This document shows positions 55,185 to 64,000 of a DNA stretch of 64,000 bases, piece after piece. Under the pieces are notes generated by a model that saw only the letters and a list, made by a program, of their open reading frames with translations, had not been told where the DNA came from and did not search any database. Made by a program: the position numbers and the translations under genes. Source of the DNA: Nicotiana tabacum (lineage: Eukaryota; Streptophyta; Magnoliopsida; Solanales; Solanaceae); NCBI RefSeq assembly GCF_000715075.1, contig NC_134084.1, positions 4,714,501-4,778,500 of the forward strand, read 5' to 3'. Position 1 is the first letter of the stretch, and every line of letters starts with the position of its first letter.

Positions 55185-55430
55185 GCTTAAATTCCACCCT
55201 TTTACAGCCTGTTAAACAATCAGCCCACCTCCCATGTGCTATCTGTCTTTTTTCAGTTTCCACTTAGCTATTTAAGTATTAACCCCCATCACATTTCCTT
55301 GGCAGGCTTCACTTTTAGTAAGGTTTATTATTTCTGAAACTAAAGCAAAGTATGGGCAGCAGAATATATCTGACAGCATATGCTGTCAAACTATTTTTAA
55401 ATCAAAAAGCCCTTTATGCAGGAACCAGGC

Positions 55431-55488
55431 TGTGCACAAATGCACCTGTGGTGCACAAATGCACATGCTGTGCACAAGTGCACATGCC
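55431..55488. repeat. Three tandem GTGCACAAnTGCAC units
   Basis: TGTGCACAAATGCACCTG, TGGTGCACAAATGCACATGC and TGTGCACAAGTGCACATGCC follow one another. Each contains the palindrome GTGCAC and forms a small hairpin (GTGCA...TGCAC). Confidence 0.75.
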
Positions 55489-57219
55489 CTCCAATTTAGA
55501 ACTTAAACAAAACATTCCTTTTACATTTCTGATTCAAATTAACAACTATAAGTAAACAAACTCAGTTCCTAATTGATTCAAACAAATGCTTAGCAGAAGT
55601 AAGTCGATTTGTTATTGTTCGGACAACTGAAACTAATTGACGACATATGTCGACTCGACTATACTAGTTATAACACATACAATCGTAACCAAAAATCAGG
55701 CATTTAACAGTATCACACAAGGTTTGAATTGTACTGACCAAACAGAATTGTACTCGAGGAATCAGTTAGTCAGTTCAAATTTGAAAATCAGCTAATTGCA
55801 CAACATATAAATACATACGCATTATCAGAACAAATAGAAGAAGGACTCAAGACAACGAGGTTTAGGCAAAGTGGACAGGACACAGTTGATAAAATTTGAA
55901 ATAAATTACACAAAATATGAACAGACCTTGAAACCACACACGTACTGAATAACATGGAGAAAACAAACTTACCTTAAAACTTTGAAAGAAGAAATAGAAA
56001 ATCAGCTTGTGTTTGAACAGACCTTCTTTAAGGTTGAACGAACTTTAAACGAAGTGTTTCTCGGATGAGAAACACTTCGATTAAGGTCCATTAGACCCTA
56101 ATCTATTGGCTTAAACAGGCACGGACTAGGCTTGGGGCTTCTAGGGTTCGTGGATGGTAGATTTGGGATTTGGGCTTCCAAGGTTAGATTCGGACCAAAC
56201 CAAGCATGGTTTGGTCACGAGGGGGGTCCGGTGATTGTCTAGTATGAATCTAGGGCAGATCGGTGTAGATCGAGTTTTGCTCGAATCTTCAAATGAAGAT
56301 TCGAGGACCTAGAGGATGATTCGAACTAAACAGACTACAGATCCATGTTCAGGGTGTCAAGGTGGTTTTAGGGTGTTAAGGTGAAGGTCATCGGCGTTCA
56401 TGCCGCCGGCTTTCATGGTGAAGGTGTACAGAGGCGGCTCTAGGGTTTGGGGTTGAAGACGATGAAGGCTGGGGTTCGGATAGGGGGGCAGGGTAATGTT
56501 ATGAGTTTATATAGTTAGTGGGTAGGTGGATCCTGGCCGTTGGATGAGATGTGATGAAGGGCCAGGATCCTTCGACTAACAGGGAACGACGTCGTTTCAA
56601 GGGTAAAGGGTTGGGGTCGGTCCGGGTGAGACGGGTCGGGTCTGTTAGTGGGTTTGGGGTGAGAGATCTTGGCCGTTGATCAATCTGAGATCAACGGCCC
56701 AGATCAGACTGGATCAAAACGGCGTCGTTTGGAACGCCTCCTGAGGTTAGCTGATCTGGATCGGGTTTACATGGGGTTTGGGCTGAGTTTGTTTGGGCTT
56801 TGAATTAAAATGAAAATCAGCCCAAACTGATTTTCAAACCCAATTTTGCACTCTCTTTTATTTTTTTTTTATTTTACAACAAAACCTAAGTAAATCAAAT
56901 TAAAATTAAATAAACACTTAATACAATTATTTGCACACATATATCAAAATATTTAAAACATGTAAAATCAAACAAAACAAAAATCACGAACAAAGATGCC
57001 TATTTATGATTTTCTATTTAACAACCGGATTACGGTTCAAATTACGCATGACACATACATTTTTTGTATTTTGTTTTAATAAAATAAAATGGGCAAAAAT
57101 CGTAAATAATTAACAAAGTGCCATGTAAAAATCCAAAAATTGTACAGCAGGACCAATTGTTATTATTTTTTATTTCTTTTGGAGCGATTGTCGCGCGAAA
57201 CAAAAATCACGTGCTCACA

Positions 57220-57232
57220 GCTGCCCCTCTTT
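57220..57232 (-). other. Polypurine tract of the Tat/Ogre-like element
   Basis: On the - strand AAAGAGGGGCAGC directly precedes the LTR start TGTGAGCACG. The equivalent site in the + strand Tat copy reads AAAGATGGGCAAC (29029-29041). Confidence 0.82.
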
Positions 57233-57948
57233 GTTCGGAAACACGAAGAGTTTTCGTGCAAAGATAAAGTGAGCGTGTATGAGCGATTTTTACCTATGGA
57301 CTACTCCGTGTGAAGCATGTTTTTGAAAGATCTGACCGAATCTTGCTTCAAAGATTTCCTACATATCCTGGGCTAAACAGGAATCAGGTCAATGTAGTTC
57401 GGGAAAATTTTGGCAGCTGGGACTACCATGGGATTGCAATGCTTGCTGTTACTGCTGTTGCTGTTGTCACTGCTGCGTCATTGACCGCCTTATTACAACC
57501 AAAGGAAAATTGAAACTGAACTAAACACTTATATGCCTGTCAACTGCTAGTTACAAGATTCCTATCTATGATTCTTTTGCGACCTGATCTTGGGTCTTAG
57601 CTGATTCTGCTTGTAGACTCCGATCTGAATCTTGATGCTTGCAAGTTGGAGGCGCCTATTTATTTCTGTGATACTGAATATGACGGAGTTGGTAGAACTC
57701 GGGACCTTGATCAAATCTTGGAGCGATCCGCCTTCCATTTTCTCCGGTGTCTCGGGACATCTTTTTTTCTTTTTCTTCTTAGATTCTGAGTTGAGACTCA
57801 TCTTGTGGGTCGTTTCGATCCGTGTGGCTCGAGGTTAGACCTGCGGGAAAAACAAATGAACGAAATTTTCTGCCCCAGTTTCACTAGGAAAATTTCGTGA
57901 ATTATTCGCCAGAAGTTCATAAAATTGATGAAAGAGGATATGCATGCT
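57233..57948 (-). other. Tat 3' UTR between the repeat array and the PPT
   Basis: Non-coding. The + strand shows GACCGAATCTTGCTTCAAAG followed by TTTCCTACATATCC (57339-57372), the inverse of a block at 28890-28930. It also has AGTTGGAGGCGCC and GGTGTCTCGGGACATC. No gene recognised; the open frames on both strands overlap each other and have no family signature. Confidence 0.5.
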
Positions 57949-59755
57949 CAGTTCAGGGTTGGAGCCCTAATATCGACTAGCTGGGGAAAGGTTCAGTTTA
58001 GAGTTTAAACTCTAATACTGACCAACTGGGGAAAAGTTCAGTTTAGGGTTTAAAACCCTAATGGTGATTAAAGGAAAAAGTTCAGTTCAGGGTTTAAAAC
58101 CCTAATGCTGACTAAAGGAAAAAGTTCAGTTTAGGGTTTAAAACCCTAATGCTGACATGCAAGGAAAAAGCTCAGTTTAGGGTTTAAAACCCTAATGCTG
58201 GCTGAAAGGAAAAAAAATTCAGTTTAGGGTTTATAACCCTAATGCTGACTAAAGGAAAAAGCTCAGTTTAGGGTTTAAAACCCTAATGCTGGCTGAATGG
58301 AAAAAGTTCAGTTTAGGGTTTAAAACCCTAATGCTGACTAAAGGGAAAATTCAGTTTAGGGTTTAAAACCCTAATGCTGACTGAATGGAAAAAGTTCAGT
58401 TTAGGGTTTAAAACCCTAATGCTGACTAAAGGGAAAATTCAGTTTAGGGTTTAAAACCCTAATGCTGACTGCATGGAAAAGCTCAGTTTAGGGTTTTAAA
58501 ACCCTAATGCTGGCTGAATGGAAAAAGTTCAGTTTAGGGTTTAAAACCCTAATGCTGACTAAAAGGGAAAATTCAGTTTAGGGTTTAAAACCCTAATGCT
58601 GATTAAAGGAAAAATTCAGTTTAGGGTTTAAAACCCTAATGCTGATTGCATGGAAAAGCTCAGTTTAGGGTTTAAAACCCTAATGCTGGCTGAATGGAAA
58701 AAGTTCAGTTTAGGGTTTAAAACCCTAATGCTGACTAAAAGGGAAAATTCAGTTTAGGGTTTAAAACCCTAATGCTGATTAAAGGAAAAATTCAGTTTAG
58801 GGTTTAAAACCCTAATGCTGATTGCATGGAAAAGCTCAGTTTAGGGTTTAAAACCCTAATGCTGGCTGAATGGAAAAAAGTTCAGTTTAGGGTTTAAAAC
58901 CCTAATGCTGACTAAAGGAAAAAAGTTCAGTTTAGGGTTTAAAACCCTAATGCTGACTAAAGGAAAAATTCAGTTTAAGGTTTAAAACCCTAATGCTGAT
59001 TGCATGGAAAAGCTCAGTTTAGGGTTTAAAACCCTAATGCTGGCTGAATGGAAAAAGTTCAGTTTAGGGTTTAAAACCCTAATGCTGACTAAAGAGAAAA
59101 TTCAGTTTAGGGTTTAAAACCCTAATGCTGACTGCATGGAAAAGCTCAGTTTAGGGTTTAAAACCCTAATGCTGGCTGAATGGAAAAAAGTTCAGTTTAG
59201 GGTTTAAAACCCTAATGCTGACTAAAGGAAAAATTCAGTTTAGGGTTTAAAACCCTAATGCTGATTGCATGGAAAAGCTCAGTTTAGGGTTTAAAACCCT
59301 AATGCTGATTGCATGGAAAAGCTCAGTTTAGGGTTTAAAACCCTAATGCTGGCTGAATGGAAAAAAGTTCAGTTTAGGGTTTAAAACCCTAATGCTGACT
59401 AAAGGAAAAATTCAGTTTAGGGTTTAAAACCCTAATGCTGATTGCATAGAAAAGCTCAGTTTAGGGTTTAAAACCCTAATGCTGGCTGAATGGAAAAAGT
59501 TCAGTTTAGGGTTTAAAACCCTAACGCTAACTAAAAGGGAAAATTCAGTTTAGGGTTTAAAACCCTAATGCTGACTGCATGGAAAATCTCAGTTTAGGGT
59601 TTAAAACCCTAATGCTGGCTGAATGGAAAAAGTTCAGTTTAGGGTTTAAAACCCTAATGCTGACTAAAAGGGAAAATTCAGTTTAGGATTTAAAACACTA
59701 ATGCTGACTGCATGGAAGAATTCAGCTTAGGGTTTAAAACCCTAATGCTGACTAG
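57949..59755. repeat. Telobox palindrome array: about 42 units of about 43 bp
   Basis: Each unit contains TTAGGGTTTAAAACCCTAA: a telobox (AAACCCTAA) and its reverse complement separated by one base. Spacers come in three types after CTAATGCTG: ACTAAAGGAAAAATTCAG, ATTGCATGGAAAAGCTCAG and GCTGAATGGAAAAAGTTCAG. They follow each other mostly in the order A-B-C or A-A-B-C, a higher-order repeat. I counted about 42 units; the first two and the second-last are degenerate. The array lies in the 3' UTR of the - strand Tat element, between pol and the PPT. Confidence 0.93.
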
Positions 59756-61476
59756 CTGGGGGCAAAATTCGAGAACAAACAACTGGCCTTTTTTTTGAAT
59801 TTTCTTGTTTTAGTAAAAACAAAAGAGAGTTTCGCGGAAACTTACCTTTCGAGTGAGTTCCTTATTGCCAAGATATTTCTTGTACCCATGTACCTTCTCC
59901 TTTGGGCGACACCTGCTTCTTGCACGGTTGTCTTGGATTAAACCTGTTTCAACTTTTCAGACAAAGAACATTTGTTAGTTCGGAAATGACGGTCGGTTTG
60001 GTGACCTTGATCGTTCCCGGTTGCTTTGTTGCGTCTTCATTTCTGTTGCGAAATCCCGCCATTGATTTGATTCATACGTCGAAACCCTTTAGACCGCTCA
60101 AGCTTGCATTTCCACGTTCTGTGATGATTTGCCTCGTAAGGCCCCTTTTTTTCTTTTTTTTTGTGTCCCGTTTTGCTTGGGGGTTCTCAACGGGGATTTT
60201 ATTGGGGGTATACTGTGGGGATTTGTACAAAAGGAAGTCCTATGGGGGAATATTTACAAAGTGTATTCTTTGTGTGGATCTTTGTACAATGGGGCATGCT
60301 GGGTAATTGTTTCGCAGTGGGCTTTCTAGGCTTGGTTGGGGTAAGATCTTCGGGGAATTTTTACAAAGGGACTCGCCGGGGATGTGCTGGGGAAATTCCA
60401 ACGGGGATTTTGTTTTTTTTTCTTCATATTGGGGAGACTCTGTGGGAGATTGTACAAGGAGAGACTCTGTGAGGATTTGTACAGAGGGAGACTCTGTGGG
60501 GATTCGTCCGAAGGCGGACTTGCTGGGGAAGATTTCTCTTTTTCCTCTTTACTTTAAACACCATCAAACATCATGATTCATCAGGCTTGGGCAATCGTAC
60601 CAATGAAATGAGGTGTTTTCCTTCATGAAACGGGATTCCGTGAAAACAAACCTGCCACCTGCCCTTTCCGGTGTATCCTGAACTTGGGGTTAAAACATAA
60701 AAGGGATTCGAAGAGAAACAAAGAAAGGAGAAAACAAATTTCAGGAAGGAAGTGTCCCTTTTGGGACGAGAAAGACTTATTTGAGGAAGATAACGCTGGC
60801 TTTAAATGACATGACATGCTCTTTGGACTGGACGTCTGACCTTCCCTGAACTTGCATTTCCCTGAACCAGAACGGATCTGTGATTCCAAACCGGTGGAGC
60901 TTTGCCGAGACCTCCTTGGGGTGGAGTCATTCTTTTTCGGCCAACAACGCCCTTTGCGGGTTTTCGCCAGCTGACCTCTCTCATTTCTCTTCCTGTCATC
61001 GCTTGATAGCACTCTTTGCGAGTTTTTACTAAACAAGCTCTCTCATTTTGGTTTCTCTACTTCCGTCGCCTCGTGGTGCCCGAAGGTTTTCACCGACGAG
61101 ACTCTCTCATTTTTTCTTTCTCGATTCAGAGTGTGCCGGTCTCCATTTGTGACGCTTATTGGTTTCCCACTATCTTTGGTAATTGATCTGAAAGCTTGTG
61201 CTTGGTAAAGAGAGGCAGATGATACTAACTTCCAAACTGCTCGACGTGCCCCGGTTTCAATTTCAGGGTGAATGGGATTTTATTGTTGGTGTGACTGAAC
61301 CTCAGGGAGAGGCTGCCTACGTATCCTTTCGGAATCAAGTCAAACGTAGTTCAGGCCTCAATCAATTTTTTTTTAAGCGGCTCAAAGGTTTGTAGAGAGA
61401 ATTGGGTAGTGTTTGGGGAGTAGTGGGGAATAAAACCTTCGTTATTTCAAATGCGTCAAGACTACTGGAGTATAAT
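59756..61476 (-). other. Tat 3' UTR between pol and the telobox array
   Basis: Non-coding. The stretch 60180-60530 is G-rich on + with degenerate units of the type GGGGATTTGTACAAAGGGAGACTCTGTG. Around 60900-61100 the phrases TTTTCGCCAGCTGACC, CTCTCTCATTT and TTCCGTCGCCTCG recur loosely. A CTGCCTACGTATCCTTTCGG block (61312-61331) matches the inverse of the TACGTAGGCA motifs in the + strand Tat copy. Open frames here (for example 59902-60306) have no recognisable family. Confidence 0.55.
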
Positions 61477-64000
61477 TCAGACGTAGTATCTCTTGACTGC
61501 ATCCGCATTTACTGCTGTGTCGGGGTCATTTCCTTCGATATCACCTAAATACAATGCTCCTCTCGGCAATATCTTCCTTATGATGTATGGGCCTTTCCAA
61601 TTTGGAGCAAACTTCCCTTTTGCTTCATCATGATGCGGCAGAATACGCCTCAGTACCAGCTGACCTATTTCGAAATTCCTGGGTCGGACCTTTTTGTTGT
61701 AAGCACGGGCCATCCTTCGTTGGTACAACTGTCCGTGACAAACCGCGACCATTCGCTTTTCTTCAATCAAAGTCAATTGCTCTAACCGAGTCTTGACCCA
61801 CTCGCTGTCTTCGATTTCTGCTTCGACAATGGTTCGAAGCGAAGGAATTTCTACCTCTGCCGGTATTACAGCCTCGGTCCCATAAACCAAAAGATAAGGA
61901 GTCGCTCCTACTGATGTGCGTACCGTAGTGCGATACCCCAACAATGCAAAAGGTAACTGCTCATGCCACTGTCGGGAACTTTGGATCGTTTTCCTCAAAA
62001 TCTTCTTGATGTTTTTGTTTGCCGCTTCCACAACACCATTGGCTTTCGGCCGATAAGGAGTAGAATTCCTATGCGTTATCTTGAACTGCTCGCATACATC
62101 TCCCATCAAGTGACTGTTCAAGTTTGCTGCATTATCTGTAATGATAGTCGCTGGAATACCGAAACGATAGATAAGATTTGAGTGTACAAAATCCACTACA
62201 GCTTTTTTAGTGACCGACTTGAGAGTGATAGATTCTACCCATTTTGTGAAGTAATCGATGGCAACCAGTATAAACCTGTGTCCATTTGAAGCCTTTGGTT
62301 CGATTGGTCCAATGACGTCCATGCCCCAGGCGACAAATGGCCAAGGTGCAGACATGGGATGCAGCTCCGTGGGAGGCGCATGAATCGAACCACCGTGCAC
62401 CTGACACTGATGACACTTCCGAACGAAACTAAAGCAATCCTTTTCCATGGTCATCCAGTAATAACCTGCTCGAAGGATTTTCTTTGCTAAGACATACCCG
62501 TTCATGTGAGGTCCGCACACACCTGCGTGTACTTCGTGCATGATCTTTCTTGCTTCCTCGATATCGATACATCTTAGGAGATTGAGGTCCGGGGTCCTCT
62601 TATATAAAAATTCACCGCTCAGAAAGAAACCACTTGCATGGCGCCTAATGGTCCTCTTTTGATCTCCAGTAGCATGCTCGGGGTATTCTTGTGTCTTCAG
62701 GAACCTCTTGATGTCATGGTACCAAGGCTGCGTATTTGATCCCTCCTCGATTACATTGTAGTAACCGTGTCTTTCCTTGATTTGGATTTCCAAAGGATCG
62801 ATGTGGGCGTTGCCCGGGTAGGGTAGCATTGAAGCCAAAGTAGCAAGTGCATCCGCCAATTCATTGTGACACCTCGGGATATACCTGAACTCGATTGATG
62901 TAAAGCGCTTGCTGAGGTCCTCCACATGCTGTCGGTAAGGGATAAGTTTGACATCCCGAGTTTCCCATTCGCCTTGGGCTTGCCGGATAATCAGGTCAGA
63001 ATCTCCCATAATCAGTAAGTCTTTGACATCCTAATCGATTGCCATATGCATGCCCATAATGCAGGCTTCATATTCAGCTGTATTATTCGTGCAAAAGAAA
63101 CGAAGTCTAGCTGTGGCGGGATAATGCTGACCAGAAGGCGAGATCAAAATTTCCCCAATTCCTACACCCTTGGCGTTCACGGCTCCATCAAAGAACATCT
63201 TCCAAACATGAGCTTCCTCCGAGACCACTTCTACGGTGTTTACTTCTTCATCTGGAAAGTAGGTATCCAATGGCTGGTATTCCTCATCGACCGGATTTTC
63301 GGCCAAATGATCTGCTAGCGCCTGGGCTTTCATTGCCGTGCGAGTGACATAGACTATGTCGAATTCCGTAAGCAAGATTTTCCATTTAGCCAGTCTCCCG
63401 GTAGGCATTGGTTTCTGAAATATATACTTCAAAGGATCCAACCTGCTTATGAGGAACGTAGTGTGGGCTTGGAGATAATGTCTCAGCTTTTGAGCAACCC
63501 ATGTGAGAGCGCAGCATGTCCTTTCCAGCAGAGTGTATTTGGCCTCGTAGCCGGTGAATTTCTTGCTCAAGTAGTAGATTGCTTGCTCCTTCCTTCCGGT
63601 TATGTCGTGTTGCCCGAGGACGCAACCGAAAGAGTTCTCCAAGACTGTCAGATACAAGAAAAGTGGCCTTCCCGGTTCTGGAGGGACCAAGACCGGGGGA
63701 TTCGAAAGGTATTCTTTGACTTTATCAAAGGCTTCTTGACACTCAGTTGTCCATTTAATCGCCGCATCTTTCCTTAAAAGCTTGAATATGGGCTCACACG
63801 TGCTTGTCAACTGGGCAATAAACCGACTGATGTAGTTCAACCTTCCCAACAGACTCATCACGTCTTTCTTTGTTCTCGGGGGAGGCAGATCTCTGATGGA
63901 TTTTATCTTAGTTGGATCTAGCTCGATACCTCTCCTGCTCACGATGAAGCCCAAAAGTTTGCCCGATGGAACTCCGAAAGCACATTTGGCTGGGTTTAGC
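61477..64000 (-). pseudogene. Tat/Ogre pol: RT end, RNase H, second RNase H and integrase, one in-frame stop
   Basis: One continuous frame from the right edge to TGA at 61477-61479, broken only by TAG at 63031-63033. In order on the - strand: end of RT (GFIVSRRGIELDP, then LLGRLNYISRFIAQ); RNase H (CALTWVAQKLRHYL), whose first acidic site reads VLENSFG; second RNase H with FFDGA, NNTAEYEA, GDSDLI and ELADALA (all acidic residues kept, the stop falling between the second and third); integrase with zinc pairs (HAGVCGPH, CHQC) and Asp-Asp-Glu in WGMDVIGPI, ITDNAANL and VVEAANKN. The C-terminal end is WKGPYIIRKILPRGALYL. It is the best-preserved retroelement gene here. RT and the second RNase H are separated from integrase unless the TAG is read through. 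Confidence 0.9.

Larger units (their letters stand above)
53210..57219 (-). repeat. 3' LTR of the Tat/Ogre-like element (about 4.0 kb)
   Basis: On the - strand it starts TGTGAGCACGTGATTTTTGT and ends AGGAGGTGTGACA. The end block (53210-53520) is the reverse complement of the end blocks at 25270-25529 and 33120-33389, which ties the three LTRs to one lineage. It holds a TATA-like box at 55178-55184 and two ACGnCGTCGTTT motifs (56585-56597 and 56719-56730). No coding capacity was recognised. Confidence 0.87.
53210..64000 (-). mobile_element. Tat/Ogre-lineage element on the - strand, continues past the right edge
   Basis: 3' LTR (53210-57219), PPT (57220-57232), long 3' UTR with a telobox array (57949-59755), and pol (61477 to the edge) are all on the - strand. 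A second RNase H between RNase H and integrase is the hallmark of the Tat group. The very long LTR and the tandem repeats in the 3' UTR fit Ogre-like members. Gag, protease, the start of RT and the 5' LTR lie outside the window. Confidence 0.9.

Noticed and set aside
57949..59755. Interstitial telomeric repeat (TTTAGGG)n
   Set aside because: No run of more than one and a half telomere units occurs. The motif is a palindrome separated by unique spacers inside a retrotransposon UTR.
27100..59755. CRISPR array candidates in the tandem arrays
   Set aside because: The spacers are near-identical or A-rich, the setting is a plant retrotransposon, and there are no cas-like genes.
59902..60576. Overlapping open frames of 66-134 codons on +
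   Set aside because: They lie antisense to a Tat 3' UTR in G-rich degenerate repeats, in several frames at once, without family signatures.
1..64000. Endogenous pararetrovirus, geminivirus-related or Agrobacterium T-DNA remnants, known from Nicotiana genomes
   Set aside because: No coat/movement protein, Rep or T-DNA gene signature was seen. All reverse transcriptases here belong to Ty3/gypsy LTR retrotransposons.

Overview
This window is nuclear DNA of a flowering plant, almost certainly Solanaceae and most likely Nicotiana or a close relative. The basis is: AT-rich intron-bearing host sequence; several copies of the TS-type tRNA-derived SINE (a family first described in tobacco); Solanaceae-type MITEs; and long LTR retrotransposons of the Tekay/Del, Tat/Ogre and Athila lineages, nested in each other. 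The genus is inference. There is no bacterial, organellar or CRISPR content.

1-12337: the only host gene I can support is a PLATZ-type zinc-finger gene on the + strand (start codon 4340, stop 8750, five exons, open frame through all of them). It lies among small elements: MITEs of several families, including one ending about 40 bp upstream of its TATA-like box; a TS SINE in intron 2; a Tourist-type MITE and another MITE in intron 3; two MITEs in intron 4. Downstream are a CACTA-type element (TSD TAA) holding a TS SINE and a decayed tRNA-Gly(GCC) sequence, a TRIM-like miniature LTR element, and further MITE/SINE composites.

12338-35458: one old Tekay-like Ty3/gypsy element, + strand, bounded by a perfect ATAAA duplication. 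It carries a 2.79-kb 5' LTR, a tRNA-iMet-type primer site, and a decayed gag-protease-RT-RNaseH-integrase. Inside it are a solo LTR in reverse orientation in gag (TSD GCTAG), a small hAT-like element between protease and RT, and a Tat/Ogre-like block (LTR, non-coding internal region with hairpin-type tandem arrays, second LTR, start of another internal region). The block replaces the end of pol and the first ~740 bp of the outer 3' LTR. The second Tat LTR is itself split by a 2.2-kb Mutator-like foldback element with a 10-bp TSD.

35464-37073: unique-looking flank with a Stowaway MITE and another MITE.

37074-64000: a second nest. An Athila-like element (+) is broken in its RT by a Tat-like LTR (+, 41080). 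That LTR is split by a complete but gag-less Tekay element on the - strand (42367-52479) and then cut by a large Tat/Ogre element on the - strand (53210 to beyond the right edge). The last has a 4-kb LTR, a long 3' UTR with a ~1.8-kb array of palindromic telobox units, and a well-preserved pol (RT, RNaseH, second RNaseH, integrase) with a single in-frame stop in the part visible here.

The most unusual signals are the telobox palindrome array (57949-59755), the strictly alternating hairpin array with a compensatory stem change (27100-27914), the foldback Mutator-like element, and the tRNA-Gly relic in the CACTA element. All boundaries were read by eye. Sequence identities and copy ages were not computed.
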